The notes: generated by a model not told the origin, from the sequence alone. A stretch of 64,000 bases of DNA from Dactylosporangium roseum (GCF_025264685.1 NZ_CP073721.1:2657001-2721000), one strand, 5' to 3'; numbered from the stretch's first letter, positions 24,893 to 34,731 are shown. Program-made: numbers and translations.

Positions 24893-27193
24893 TCAGTTGG
24901 TGCGGTGGTACCGGCGGAAAGCGGTGAGCAGGGCGACGCCGGCGACGGTGCTGCCCAGTCCGGTGAGGAGCATGACGGACACGGCCACGCCGGTGACCGG
25001 CAGTGTCGACGTGGGGCCGGACGTGCTCGGCCGGGCGACGGTGATCGCGAGGTTCATCGCCCGGGCCGTGCCGTCGGGTGCGACGCCCTGCGCGACCGCC
25101 GTGTGCACGCCGGCCGCCAGGCCGGACGGGATCGTGATCGGCTTGGCGAAGCTGCCGCCGGCGTCGGTGACGGCGGTGCCCAGCACGGTCGGTGACGAGT
25201 AGATCGAGATCACGACGGTGGAGTGCGGGGCGAAGCCGGTACCGACGAAGGTGATCTGCTGGCCGGGCGTGGCGGTGCTGATCGGGCCCTTGTCGGTGGT
25301 CAGGGTCAGGTTCGTGTCCGGCGGGCCGGCCGCGGGCGGCACCGGCGCGGTGACGGTGACCTCGTTCGACGGGCCTGCCGGGGTCGAGTCGCCACCGGCC
25401 GAATGGGCGATCACGGTGATGGTGTAGGTGGTGCCCGCAGCCGCGCCGAGCACGCAGGTCGTGTCGGTGGCGGTGGTCGTGGTGCAGGTGGCCGGGCCCG
25501 GGCTGGCGGTCGCGGTGTAGCCGGTGATGCCGGTGGTGGTGCCTGGCGCGGTCCAGTGCACGGTGATCGAGGACGTGCCGGCGGTGGCGGTGACCGTCGT
25601 CGGCGGCTGGGCCGGCGGCAGGATCCCGAACGAGCGCGAGACCGCCTCGGCGGCCGCGTACGTGGCGTCGCCTTCCTGAGCTGCGGCGACCGTGCAGGTG
25701 CCCGCGGCCACCAGCGTGACCGTGGTGCCGGCGACGGTGCAGACGGACGGCGTGTCGCTGGTGTAGGTGAGCGTCAGGCCGGAGGACGCGGTGCCGGTGA
25801 GCGTCACGGTGCCGGCCGAGAGCGCCACGTCGGGGAGTGCCCCGAACGTGATCGTCTGCGCCTGCTTCGGCGCGGTGACGGTGAGTGTCCCCATGTCCGG
25901 CGGGCAGGGACCCACGCACGGGTACACGTTGGTGATCGCTGCCGGGACGCCGGTGGCGGCGCTGATGGCGATGTCGGCGGTGTTGTAGGTGCCGGCAGCG
26001 TCCGCGACGACCGGAACGAGGGCGGCGCAGCCGCCGGTGCCGACGTTCGGGGGCGCGGTGCCACCGGTGACGGTGATGACGCTGCCCCCGGCCGGGGCGC
26101 TGACCGTGGCGTCGCAGGCGCTGGTGTTCGGCGGGGTGCCGATGTCGGCCACCTTCAGGTGCGCCGGGAGCGTGGCCGTGAACCCGTAGTTCACGGGCGA
26201 GAGGGTCGGGTTCAGGATCCCGATGATCAGCAGGGCGGGCTCGTCCACCGCCACGGTGGTGGGCCCGAGGAAGAGACTCGCCAGGTACGCCTGGGCGGTG
26301 ACCGTCAGCGTCGTGGTGAAGCCCGGGAAGAGGTTGGCGGACGTGTCGGTCACGTCGCCGACGGACATCGGGTAGGTGCCCTGCTGGTAGGCGCCGAGGT
26401 GCAGCGTGAAGTCGCAGCTACCGCCGCTCGGGACGGTCGCTCCGGTCAGCCGGACCGCCCCGTTGGCCGGTTTCGTCACCGTGCCGCCGCACTGGCTGTC
26501 GTACCAGGTGTTGCCTACCGTGGTCAGGCCGTTGGGCAACGTCACGGTGAAGCCGACGTCGGTGGTGTCGCCGGTGCCCTGGTCCCAGGTGAGGTGGAAC
26601 GTCAGGTCGGTCGTCTCGCCGGCGGCGATCGTCGCCGGGGAGAACGAGGCACTCATCATGGTCGAGTTGTTGCCGCCCTCGGCCTGTGCGGACGGTGAAA
26701 CCGGCGGAGTCGCCGATGCGCCGGCCTTGACGTGGGCCTTCGCCGCCGCTGTCGACGCGGAAGCGCTCGCCTTGGGCGCGGGACGGCCGGCGTGCCGCGC
26801 GGAGCCGGCCTGCTTGGCGTCGCGGGCGTGTTTCCCGTTTCCGGCCTGCGTCCCGGCGCGGGTCTGTTTCCCGGCGCGGGTCTGCTTGGTGTCGCCGGCC
26901 TGCTTCGCCTTGCCGGCTTGCTTCGTCTCGCTCGCCTGCTTCGTCGCGCCCGGCCGCTTCGTGTGAGCCGGTGCCCGTTTCGCGCCGGCCCGCGGCTTCG
27001 CGACCGCCGGCTGGACGTGCGTCCTGACCGTCGCGGCCTCGTCCGCCGCCGCCGCAGGCCGCGCCACCTGCGCCGCCTGCGCCGACTGTGCCGGACCGAC
27101 CGCCGCCACCATGCCCGTCAGCGCCGCCGCGACGAGGGCCGCGGACGCCGCCCACCGGCCGCGTCGCCGCGCCGGCTCGTACGGTTTCCTCAT
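24893..27193 (-). CDS. LPxTG-type cell-wall surface protein with Ig/FN3 repeats
   Basis: 766 residues. Signal peptide: RRRGRW then a hydrophobic stretch ending AQSAQA (residues about 1-40). Residues about 60-150 form a basic low-complexity stalk of Lys-Gln-Ala/Gly repeats. Then come DUF11-like beta domains (about 175-290 and 300-440), an Ig-like segment beginning QTITFGALPD, a fibronectin type III domain (PPTTVTATAGTSSITVHW) and another beta domain. The C-terminus has LPVTG at about 731-735, a hydrophobic segment and a basic tail RRYHR: a sortase signal. It is likely anchored to peptidoglycan and displayed outside. No sortase gene is nearby; the ligand is unknown. Confidence 0.88.
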   Translation of the reverse strand: MRKPYEPARRRGRWAASAALVAAALTGMVAAVGPAQSAQAAQVARPAAAADEAATVRTHVQPAVAKPRAGAKRAPAHTKRPGATKQASETKQAGKAKQAGDTKQTRAGKQTRAGTQAGNGKHARDAKQAGSARHAGRPAPKASASASTAAAKAHVKAGASATPPVSPSAQAEGGNNSTMMSASFSPATIAAGETTDLTFHLTWDQGTGDTTDVGFTVTLPNGLTTVGNTWYDSQCGGTVTKPANGAVRLTGATVPSGGSCDFTLHLGAYQQGTYPMSVGDVTDTSANLFPGFTTTLTVTAQAYLASLFLGPTTVAVDEPALLIIGILNPTLSPVNYGFTATLPAHLKVADIGTPPNTSACDATVSAPAGGSVITVTGGTAPPNVGTGGCAALVPVVADAAGTYNTADIAISAATGVPAAITNVYPCVGPCPPDMGTLTVTAPKQAQTITFGALPDVALSAGTVTLTGTASSGLTLTYTSDTPSVCTVAGTTVTLVAAGTCTVAAAQEGDATYAAAEAVSRSFGILPPAQPPTTVTATAGTSSITVHWTAPGTTTGITGYTATASPGPATCTTTTATDTTCVLGAAAGTTYTITVIAHSAGGDSTPAGPSNEVTVTAPVPPAAGPPDTNLTLTTDKGPISTATPGQQITFVGTGFAPHSTVVISIYSSPTVLGTAVTDAGGSFAKPITIPSGLAAGVHTAVAQGVAPDGTARAMNLAITVARPSTSGPTSTLPVTGVAVSVMLLTGLGSTVAGVALLTAFRRYHRTN

Positions 27194-27464
27194 TTGAACA
27201 TCCCCCGCAAGATTTGCCTGGTCGCAACGCGACCTCTAGGAGCAATCTAGGCAAAAGGGACGAAATTATGGGTTAATCCCGAAAAAGTCTCCGGATACTG
27301 GGTCATGGCGTGGCACGGCGCGCCGGTCGGCGGCGGCTCGGCTCGTTCGGCCTTCCGGTAGGGCCCGCCGCTGCGACCCGGGAGACCGCCCGCCGCCGGG
27401 AAGTGCGCTCGGCCGCGGCGGCGCGACGAAGCTGTGCCGCCGGTGCGTCGGTGCCTAACCTGGG
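27194..27464. other. Divergent promoter region (271 bp)
   Basis: Non-coding gap between the leftward surface-protein gene and the rightward AfsR-like gene. It contains a clearly less GC-rich stretch around 27240-27300 (including AAATTATGGGTTAATCC), probably promoter DNA for the surface-protein gene. I find no clear operator. Confidence 0.4.
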
Positions 27465-30400
27465 GTGGTGACCGCCGAACTGATGCTGTTGCCGGGGGTG
27501 TTCCACCGTGGCCGGGAGATCACCGCTCCCCGGCTGTGTGGCCTGTTGGCGCTGCTCGCCGCCGACCTGCGCAACGGTTGCAGCACCGGCCGGTTGATGG
27601 ACGGGCTCTGGCCGGACGAGCGGCCGGAGCATCCGACAAAGGCGCTGCAGATGCTCGTCTCCCGCGCCCGGGCACAGCTCGGCCCCGACGTTGTCGACAC
27701 GACACCGACCGGCTACCGCCTCGCGCTGCGTGACGAGGAGGTGGACGCCGCCGCTGTCCTGCTCAGCGCGTCGGCGACCGCGCGGCACACACGGGCGGGG
27801 GAGCACGCGGCCGCACTCGCGTCCGCCGAGCAGGGGCTCGCGCTCTGGCCGGGCGGGCCAGGTGCGGGCGCGGCCCGGGACGGCGGTGTCCCCGACGATC
27901 CGGTCGCTGTGTTGCGTGCGGATCGGGCCGGTGCGTACCGGTCGCTGGTGCGCTTCCGGGCGCTGGCGTTGTCGCGGCTGGGGCGCAGCGCCGAAGCGGT
28001 CGAACCACTCGGCGACGTGGCCCGGCAGCGTCCGCGGGACGAAGAGGTCCTGCTGGAGCTGCTGCGCTGTGAGGCGGCGACGGCGGGACCGTCCGCGGCC
28101 CTGGTCAGATACGAGGCGTATCGCAGGTCGTTGCGCGACGAGCTCGGCACGGATCCCGGCTCCGCGCTCCAGGCGGTGTACCAGGAGTTGCTGCGCGGTC
28201 AGCCGCCGGTGGCCCGCAACGGCGTGCCGAGCGAGCCCAACCCGCTGCTCGGCCGGGCCGACGACATCGCCGCGGTCGCCGAGCTGGTGCGCACGTGCCG
28301 GGTCACGTCGATCGTCGGGACAGGAGGGCTGGGCAAGACCCGTCTCGCGTATGCCGTGAGCCGCCGGGCGGACCAGCGTGTCGTGCAAGTCGTCGCGCTG
28401 GCCGGCGTGCGGAGTGATGACGACGTCACGGGCGAGGTCGCCGCGGTGCTCGGCGTCGGCGAGTCGCTCCCGGTCACGGGTGGCCGGCTGGCCGCACGGC
28501 CGGACGTGCTCACCGCTGTCGCGGACGCTCTCGGCCCCGGCCCCGTGCTGCTGGTGCTGGACAACTGCGAGCACGTCGTGGGTGGCGTCGCCGAGCTGGT
28601 GCGCGTCCTGGTGGCGAGGACCGAGGAGCTGCGGGTGCTCGTCACCAGCCGGGCTCCCTTGGACCTGTCCTCGGAATCGGTGTACCTGCTGCCCGAGCTG
28701 GATCCGGCCACGACCGTCGAGCTGTTCGGGCAGCGGGCCCGGGCGGCGCGTCCCGGCGTCGACCTGCCCGCCGAGGCGGTGGAGGAGCTGTGCCGGCACC
28801 TGGACGGGTTGCCGCTCGCGGTGGAGCTGGCGGCCGCGCGGGTACGGGTCATGTCGGTCACCGAGATCGTCCGCCGCATCGACGACCGGTTCGCCGTTCT
28901 CCGGAGCGGCGCACGGGACACGCCCCAACGGCACCGCACGATGCACGCCGTCATCGACTGGAGCTGGCACCTCCTCGACCCGGCCGGGCAGGCGGCGATG
29001 CGCGCGCTGTCGATCTTTCCCGACGGGTTCACCGCCGACGCCGCCGGTCATCTGCTCGCCGGCGACCTCGGGCCCGGCGACATCTGGCACATCCTGGAAC
29101 TACTGGTCGACCAGTCACTGCTCAAGGTGGCCGAGACCGCGTCGGGCACGCGCTTCCGGATGCTGGAGACGGTGCGCGAGTTCGGCGCCGCGCGCCGGGA
29201 GGATGCCGGCGAGACCGGCCTCGCGACCGACCGGTTCCTGGCGTGGGCCCGCGACTTCGGGGTGACGCACCACGCGTCGATGCTCGGGGCCGATCTCGGC
29301 GCGTCCCTCGAACAGATCCGGGCCGAGCAGGAGAACCTCGTCCAGGCCCTGCGGCACGGGCTGGACCGGCGGGACGGCGCGACGGTCGCGGCGACCGCGG
29401 CAGTGCTGAGCGGCCTGTGGATCGTCGACTCGAACTTCACCCGCGTCGCGACCTCGCTCGGGGAGATCGTCTGGGTGCTGTCGCACTACCGTCCGGAGCC
29501 CGCCTTCGTGGAAGCCACGCGGACGGCCGCGGTGCTCTGCGCCGTGAGCGGCCTGGTGGTGCGGGATCTGGGTGGCCCGGCACGCTCCCTGGTCGCACTG
29601 CGCCGGCTTCCGCCGGCCCCGCCGGACACCCCGGTCCGGGCCATCCAGATCGTGCTGGGCGCGCTCGCCGAGTCGTCCGGATCGGACCTCACGGCCCTGC
29701 GGGAGCTGTGCGACCGCGCCGAGCCGCTCGTCGCGGGCATGGCCAACGCCGCGGCCAGCTACCGCTGGGAGTACGCCAACGACCTCGACGGCGCGCTGAA
29801 GGCGGCGGGGCGGACGCTTGCCGCCTTCGAGAACCAGGAGATTCCGTGGCTGCGCGCCGTCGCCCACTCCCGGATCGGCGAGCTGCGTCTCGAGGCCGGT
29901 CCCGCCGACGAGGCGGTGCGTCACCTCGGCGCGGCGTTGTCGGCGGTGGAGGAGTCGGGGGCGTGGTCCAGCGCGAACCGGCTGCGATGGGTCCTGGTAC
30001 TGGCCAACCTGCAACGCGGCGCCGTCGACGAGGCGGAGCGCTGGCTGGAGCGGGCCGTTCAGGACGGTGGGGAGGAGTCGGCCGGCCTGTCGATGTTCGA
30101 CGTCGCCGTGCGCGCGGAGATCGCGCTCGGCCGCGGTGACGTCGACGCCGGCCTGCGCCTGTGGCGGCGCGCCGCCGACGGGTTGCGCCGCACGGAGCGC
30201 CCGGCCGTCGACGGCGACCTGTCCGGCCTGACGCCCTGGGCGTTGGAGGTCCAGGCCATCGCCGTGGCCACGCACACGTACCACGGTCGGCTCGACCTCG
30301 TCGAGGAGCTGGCCGGTGCGCTGCCGCGCACGCTGTCGGCGATGACCACGAAGCCCGGCGACGCGAACATCCCGGTGTGCGGTGCGCTGCTGCTGGCGAT

Positions 30401-30680
30401 CGCCGTGGCGGACATCGACCGGGGCAACCACACCGGCGACGCGCATGCCATGCGGTCGGGTGCCCGGATGACCGCCCTGGCCGAGCGCTTCGGGTTCCCG
30501 CGAGGATTCCAGCCCGCCATGTCGGCCACACGGGCCCGGCGCGTCGCCGAGGAGGCCGACAGGTCGGCATACGCCGACGCGGTGTCGTCGTATGCCGACC
30601 TCGATCGCGAGGGTCTGCGGGCCGCGGTGTCGGCCGCGCTGCTGGCCCGGGGTCAGCTCACCGGTTCGGATCCCGCCTGA
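27465..30680 (+). CDS. AfsR/SARP-type regulator with STAND-type ATPase domain
   Basis: 1071 residues from GTG 27465. An N-terminal winged-helix OmpR-like domain (about 1-85, with LMDGLWPDERPEHPTKALQMLVSRARAQL) is followed by a bacterial transcriptional activation domain (about 90-245, ending DELGTDPGSALQAVYQELL). An NTPase follows with Walker A GTGGLGKTRLA (about 285-295) and Walker B LLVLDNCEHV (about 361-370), and a long C-terminal TPR-like helical region. Such proteins activate nearby or specialised-metabolite genes after a signal. Its 3' end overlaps the convergent drrB-like gene by 23 bp. Target genes are not evident; the divergent surface-protein gene is a candidate. Confidence 0.9.
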   Translation: MVTAELMLLPGVFHRGREITAPRLCGLLALLAADLRNGCSTGRLMDGLWPDERPEHPTKALQMLVSRARAQLGPDVVDTTPTGYRLALRDEEVDAAAVLLSASATARHTRAGEHAAALASAEQGLALWPGGPGAGAARDGGVPDDPVAVLRADRAGAYRSLVRFRALALSRLGRSAEAVEPLGDVARQRPRDEEVLLELLRCEAATAGPSAALVRYEAYRRSLRDELGTDPGSALQAVYQELLRGQPPVARNGVPSEPNPLLGRADDIAAVAELVRTCRVTSIVGTGGLGKTRLAYAVSRRADQRVVQVVALAGVRSDDDVTGEVAAVLGVGESLPVTGGRLAARPDVLTAVADALGPGPVLLVLDNCEHVVGGVAELVRVLVARTEELRVLVTSRAPLDLSSESVYLLPELDPATTVELFGQRARAARPGVDLPAEAVEELCRHLDGLPLAVELAAARVRVMSVTEIVRRIDDRFAVLRSGARDTPQRHRTMHAVIDWSWHLLDPAGQAAMRALSIFPDGFTADAAGHLLAGDLGPGDIWHILELLVDQSLLKVAETASGTRFRMLETVREFGAARREDAGETGLATDRFLAWARDFGVTHHASMLGADLGASLEQIRAEQENLVQALRHGLDRRDGATVAATAAVLSGLWIVDSNFTRVATSLGEIVWVLSHYRPEPAFVEATRTAAVLCAVSGLVVRDLGGPARSLVALRRLPPAPPDTPVRAIQIVLGALAESSGSDLTALRELCDRAEPLVAGMANAAASYRWEYANDLDGALKAAGRTLAAFENQEIPWLRAVAHSRIGELRLEAGPADEAVRHLGAALSAVEESGAWSSANRLRWVLVLANLQRGAVDEAERWLERAVQDGGEESAGLSMFDVAVRAEIALGRGDVDAGLRLWRRAADGLRRTERPAVDGDLSGLTPWALEVQAIAVATHTYHGRLDLVEELAGALPRTLSAMTTKPGDANIPVCGALLLAIAVADIDRGNHTGDAHAMRSGARMTALAERFGFPRGFQPAMSATRARRVAEEADRSAYADAVSSYADLDREGLRAAVSAALLARGQLTGSDPA

Positions 30681-31443
30681 ACAACGCCCGGGCCCACAGG
30701 TAGCCGGCCAGCGCGAGACCGACACACCAGGCGACGGCGGCGATCCCGCTGCCGCCGACCGGCGTGCCCATCAGCAGACCCCGCAACGTGTCGATGATCG
30801 GGGTGAACGGCTCGTGCTCGGCGAACCAGCGCACCGGCGCCGACATCGAGCCGGTCGGCACGAACGCGCTGCTGATGAACGGCAGCACCTGAACGACGAG
30901 GGTGAACGACGCGGTGCCCTCGGCGTTGTCGGCCGCCAGGCCGACCGCCACCGCCAGCCAGGTGAGGGCCAGCACGAGCAGCGCGACGACGCCGGTCGCC
31001 GCGATCCACCGGCCGGCGTCGGTCGTGGGCCGGTACCCCAGGAGCAGCGCGACACCGATGACCAGCGCGACGCTCGCCATCGTCCGAACCAGCGCGCCGA
31101 CGACGTGTCCGGTCAGCACCGAGGCGCGGGAGATCGCCATGGTGCGGAACCGGGCGATGATCCCTTCGGACATGTCCCGGTTGACCGCCAACGCCGTGGT
31201 CGAGCTGCCGTATCCCGCGGTCATCAGGAGAATTCCGGGAACGACGTAGTCGATGTACTTCCCGTGGGAGCCGCCGGCGACACCGGCGTTCAACGCGCCG
31301 CCGAAGACGCCGACGAACAGCAACAGCAACAGGACCGGCACACCAACCGACATGATCAACGTAGCCGGGTACCGCAGCGCGTGCCGGAGGGTGCGCCGCA
31401 CCATCGTCGTGGAGTCACTCAGGGCGTAGGACAGGCTGCTCAT
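30658..31443 (-). CDS. ABC-2 type permease, DrrB-like
   Basis: 261 residues with six predicted membrane segments of the ABC-2 (DrrB/NodJ) type, starting MSSLSYALSDSTTMVRRTLRHALRYPATLI and containing the VPGILLMTAGYGSSTTALAVNRDMSEGIIARFRTMAISR loop typical of daunorubicin-type exporters. It forms an exporter with the ATPase encoded just upstream, whose stop overlaps its ATG by 4 bp. The likely substrate is a hydrophobic drug or metabolite. It is convergent with and overlaps the end of the AfsR-like gene. Confidence 0.9.
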   Translation of the reverse strand: MSSLSYALSDSTTMVRRTLRHALRYPATLIMSVGVPVLLLLLFVGVFGGALNAGVAGGSHGKYIDYVVPGILLMTAGYGSSTTALAVNRDMSEGIIARFRTMAISRASVLTGHVVGALVRTMASVALVIGVALLLGYRPTTDAGRWIAATGVVALLVLALTWLAVAVGLAADNAEGTASFTLVVQVLPFISSAFVPTGSMSAPVRWFAEHEPFTPIIDTLRGLLMGTPVGGSGIAAVAWCVGLALAGYLWARALFRRDPNR

Positions 31444-32402
31444 CGTACGGATTCCTTGACCTGCTCGGAGGGGTGGCCGGTGAGTGCGAAGAAGACGTCG
31501 TCGAGATCGGACGTGTGGACCGAAAACTCGTCGGCCTCGATCGAGGCGTCGTCGAGCCGGCTGAGCAGGGCCCGCAGCGACCGGACGGTGCCGTCGTGCG
31601 GGATCTGCAAGGTGAGCGCGTCGTTGTCGCGCTGCCCGTCACCGAATGTCCGGGCGGCCAGGTCGAGCACGGCCGGATCGCTGAACCGCAGGCGGACGTG
31701 GCCACCGGGAATGCGGCGTTTGAGCTCGTCCGGCGTCCCCTGCGCGACGAGCCTTCCCTGGTCGAGCACCGCGATCCGGTCGGCGAGTTCGTCCGCCTCG
31801 TCCAGATACTGGGTGGTGAGGAAGATCGTGACGCCGCCGGCCGCGAGGTCCCGGATGATGCGCCACATGGTGCGGCGGCTGCGCGGGTCGAGGCCGGTGG
31901 TGGGCTCGTCGAGGAAGATGACGCGGGGATCGCCGACGAGTCCCATCGCGAGGTCCAGCCGGCGCCGCATGCCCCCGGAATAGGTGGCCGCCGGCTTCCG
32001 GGCCGCCTCCACCAGATCGAACCGGTCGAGCAGGTCGGCGGCCCGGCGCCGGCCCGCACCGCGGCTTAGATGGTGCAGGTCCGCCATCAGGATCAGGTTC
32101 TCCTCGCCGGTGAACAGATTGTCCACCGCCGAGAACTGACCGGTGACGGCGATCGCGGCGCGGACCCCGGCGGGATCGCGCGCCAGGTCGTGCCCGGCGA
32201 CGTGGACCTCGCCGCCGTCGGCGCGGATCAGCGTGGACAGGATCTGCACCGTCGTGGTCTTCCCGGCGCCGTTCGGGCCGAGCAGGGAGAATATCGTCCC
32301 CGTGGCGACCCGCAGATCGACGCCGTCGAGGACCACCGTGTCGCCGAACGACTTTCGCAGCCCGGTCGCCGCGATCGCCGTTCGAGATGGGGAAGGAGTC
32401 AT
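31440..32402 (-). CDS. ABC transporter ATPase, DrrA-like
   Basis: 320 residues from ATG 32402. A GTG at 32441, overlapping the stop of the previous gene as GTGA, would add 13 residues and may be used by translational coupling. It has Walker A GPNGAGKTTT, signature SGGMRRRLDLAMGL, Walker B VIFLDEPTTGLDPRSRR, and the switch His replaced in the usual DrrA manner in LTTQYLDEADELADRI, plus a C-terminal DrrA-type extension. It energises the ABC-2 permease downstream. Gene order oxidoreductase-drrA-drrB with overlaps suggests one transcript. Confidence 0.9.
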   Translation of the reverse strand: MTPSPSRTAIAATGLRKSFGDTVVLDGVDLRVATGTIFSLLGPNGAGKTTTVQILSTLIRADGGEVHVAGHDLARDPAGVRAAIAVTGQFSAVDNLFTGEENLILMADLHHLSRGAGRRRAADLLDRFDLVEAARKPAATYSGGMRRRLDLAMGLVGDPRVIFLDEPTTGLDPRSRRTMWRIIRDLAAGGVTIFLTTQYLDEADELADRIAVLDQGRLVAQGTPDELKRRIPGGHVRLRFSDPAVLDLAARTFGDGQRDNDALTLQIPHDGTVRSLRALLSRLDDASIEADEFSVHTSDLDDVFFALTGHPSEQVKESVR

Positions 32403-32437
32403 GTCCCCGAGCGTGCGGCCCGCGAGCTTCGCCGCGG

Positions 32438-33694
32438 TCACACGGCGGTATCAGGCGTACCGATCGGGGTGTTACCGAGCTGGACCTTGGAACCGTTGGT
32501 GGTGCCGGAGCCGTGGACGTCCACGGACTTGCCGGCGACCCGCGTGACGCGATGGCGCCGGGTCGGCAGCCCGAGCGTCGGGTTGGCGACGGCCCAGGCG
32601 GCACCCCTGCAGACCAGCTCCTTGTAGACGGCGGCGAGCCGTCCGGTCAGGACCGCCCGCACGGCGCGGTCGTCGGCGGTGACGTACTGGATCAAGCCCT
32701 CCGTGCGGCCCAGCGAGATGCACTGGTTGAAGTAGCGGATCGGCGTGTTCGGGAGCTTCCCGCCGGTCAGGCGTGCCGCGATCGCGTCGGCGGCCTGCCA
32801 CGCGGCCGGACCGCCCGAGGCGCACGACATCCGCAGCGGCTTGTCGCCGGGGCCCGTCGCCATGGCCGCGTCGCCGACGGCGTAAACGTCCGGGTGCGAA
32901 ACCGACCGCATGGTCCCGTCGACCACGATCTGGCCGGTGCCGGCGACCTCCAGGGTGGTCGCCGCCGCGATCGGGTGGACCGCGAAGCCGGCGGTCCAGA
33001 CGGTGACCGCGGCCGGGATGACCCTGCCGTCGGCGGTGGTGACGCGGTCCGCTTCGACGCCGGTGACGGCGGCGTGCTCGTACACCGTGATCCCGAGCTT
33101 GCCGAAGACCTTCCGCAGGTGCTTGCGGCCCTTGGGGGAGAGCCAGCAGCCGAGCCCGTCGCGGGCGGCGAGGGCGACGTCGAGATCCGGGCGGGCCCCG
33201 GCGATCTCGGTCGCGGCCTCCAGGCCGGTGAGGCCGCCGCCGACGACGACCACGGTCCGGCCGGCGTCGAGGCGGGCCAGGCGCTCGCGCAGCCGGAGCG
33301 CTCCGGGGCGGCCGGCGATCTCGTAGGCGTGCTCGGCGGTCCCGGGGACGCCCTGGGCGTTCCAGCCGCTGCCGAGGGCGTAGAGGAGGGTGTCGTAGGT
33401 GAGTTCGTCGGCGCCGTCCGCGTCGATGACGGCAACCGTCCTGCGGTCGACGTCGACGCCGGTGACCTTCGCGAGTCTCAGCTCGACGCCGGTGCCCGCG
33501 AACAGGTCGCTGAGCGGTCGGGGCCTGAGGTCGTGGCCGGCCGCCAGCTCGTGCATGCGGACGCGTTCGACGAAGTCGGGCTCGGCGTTGACGAGGGTGA
33601 TGGCAACGTCCTCGCGGCGGAGCCGCCTGGCGAGGCGGCCGGCGGCGATGGCTCCGGTGTATCCGGCTCCGAGCACGATGATGCGGTGCTGCAT
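32438..33694 (-). CDS. NDH-2-like FAD-dependent oxidoreductase
   Basis: 418 residues from ATG 33694. An N-terminal FAD site RIIVLGAGYTGAIAAGRLARRL, a central NAD(P) site VVVVGGGLTGLEAATEIA, and the second FAD motif HPDVYAVGDAAMA. It is of the type II NADH dehydrogenase / ferredoxin-reductase group without a visible C-terminal membrane helix. It stands directly downstream of an ECF41 sigma factor gene; ECF41 factors are typically linked to a gene for an oxidoreductase or carboxymuconolactone decarboxylase that they control. The substrate is unknown. Confidence 0.88.
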   Translation of the reverse strand: MQHRIIVLGAGYTGAIAAGRLARRLRREDVAITLVNAEPDFVERVRMHELAAGHDLRPRPLSDLFAGTGVELRLAKVTGVDVDRRTVAVIDADGADELTYDTLLYALGSGWNAQGVPGTAEHAYEIAGRPGALRLRERLARLDAGRTVVVVGGGLTGLEAATEIAGARPDLDVALAARDGLGCWLSPKGRKHLRKVFGKLGITVYEHAAVTGVEADRVTTADGRVIPAAVTVWTAGFAVHPIAAATTLEVAGTGQIVVDGTMRSVSHPDVYAVGDAAMATGPGDKPLRMSCASGGPAAWQAADAIAARLTGGKLPNTPIRYFNQCISLGRTEGLIQYVTADDRAVRAVLTGRLAAVYKELVCRGAAWAVANPTLGLPTRRHRVTRVAGKSVDVHGSGTTNGSKVQLGNTPIGTPDTAV

Positions 33695-33786
33695 GTCCCT
33701 GCTCCTGTCCTGCGTGGGTTGCCACCTGAACCGGGTGGTCCGCCGTTTCCTGACAGGAACGCGATGTGGGGCACCTCACACAGCGC

Positions 33787-34731
33787 TCAGAAGGCGTTGA
33801 ACAGGGGCTTCCCGTGGTCGACGGCCGCCCAGCGCGCGGTCGCGCGTTCGAGCTTGTCGGGGTTGACCTGGCTGCGGACCGCGGCGATGCCCTCGGCGGT
33901 GACCTCCAGGCACATGACGCCGACGACCCGGCCGTCCACGACGGCCACGACAGCGGGATCGCCGTTGGCGGTCCAAGCGTAGACCCCGGGCGTGCCGCCG
34001 GCCGCGGCGCGCTTGGCCTCGCCGGGTGCGAACAGGCCCCGCAGGAACCTCGCGACCGCGACGGCGCCCTCGAACGCCTTGGTGCGGGACGGGACCTTCC
34101 CGCCGCCGTCGCCGACCGAGACGGCGTCCTCGGTGAGCAGTCGCACGAGCGGCTCGGTCCGGCCGCTCGTGGCGGCCGCCAGGAACTCCTCGACGATCCG
34201 CCGGGCGGCGGTCCTGTCGACCTGGGTGCGGGTCTTGCCGTCCGCGACGTGCTTCTTGGCACGGTGGAAGAGCTGCTGGCTGGCGGCCTCGGTGATGTCG
34301 AGGACCTCGGCGATCTCCCGATGCGGGTAGTCGAAGGCCTCCCGCAGCACGTAGACCGCCCGCTCACCGGGGGAGAGGCGCTCCATGAGGATGAGGACCG
34401 CATACGAGACCGAGTCGCGCTGCTCGGCGGTCTCGGCCGGGCCGAGCAGCGGGTCCCCGGCGAGCAGCGGCTCGGGAAGCCATCGGCCCACGTAGGTCTC
34501 GCGGCGTGCCCGTGCGGAGGTGAGCTGGTTGAGGCACAGATTGGTGAGGACCTTCGTCAGCCAGGCCTCGGGAACCTCGATGCGGTCGACGTCGGCGGCC
34601 TGCCAGCGCAGGAACGTGTCCTGCACGGCGTCCTCGGCCTCCCCGGCGGAGCCGAGGAGGCGGTAGGCGATGGCCGCCAGGCGCGGCCTGGCGGCCTCGA
34701 ACCGCTCGACGTCGTTCCCGGTCAAGGGCAC
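33787..34731 (-). CDS. ECF41-family RNA polymerase sigma factor (SigJ type)
   Basis: 314 residues. Sigma region 2 (FEAARPRLAAIAYRLLGSAGEAEDAVQDTFLRW) and region 4 (LSPGERAVYVLREAFDYPHREIAEVLDITEAASQQLFHRAKKHV) are followed by a SnoaL-like C-terminal domain. All three ECF41 hallmarks are visible: WLPEP in the linker (about 82-86), DGGGK (about 210) and NPDKL near the C-terminus. In ECF41 proteins the fused domain replaces an anti-sigma factor and modulates activity. The oxidoreductase gene 93 bp downstream is the expected target. Confidence 0.93.
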   Translation of the reverse strand: MPLTGNDVERFEAARPRLAAIAYRLLGSAGEAEDAVQDTFLRWQAADVDRIEVPEAWLTKVLTNLCLNQLTSARARRETYVGRWLPEPLLAGDPLLGPAETAEQRDSVSYAVLILMERLSPGERAVYVLREAFDYPHREIAEVLDITEAASQQLFHRAKKHVADGKTRTQVDRTAARRIVEEFLAAATSGRTEPLVRLLTEDAVSVGDGGGKVPSRTKAFEGAVAVARFLRGLFAPGEAKRAAAGGTPGVYAWTANGDPAVVAVVDGRVVGVMCLEVTAEGIAAVRSQVNPDKLERATARWAAVDHGKPLFNAF

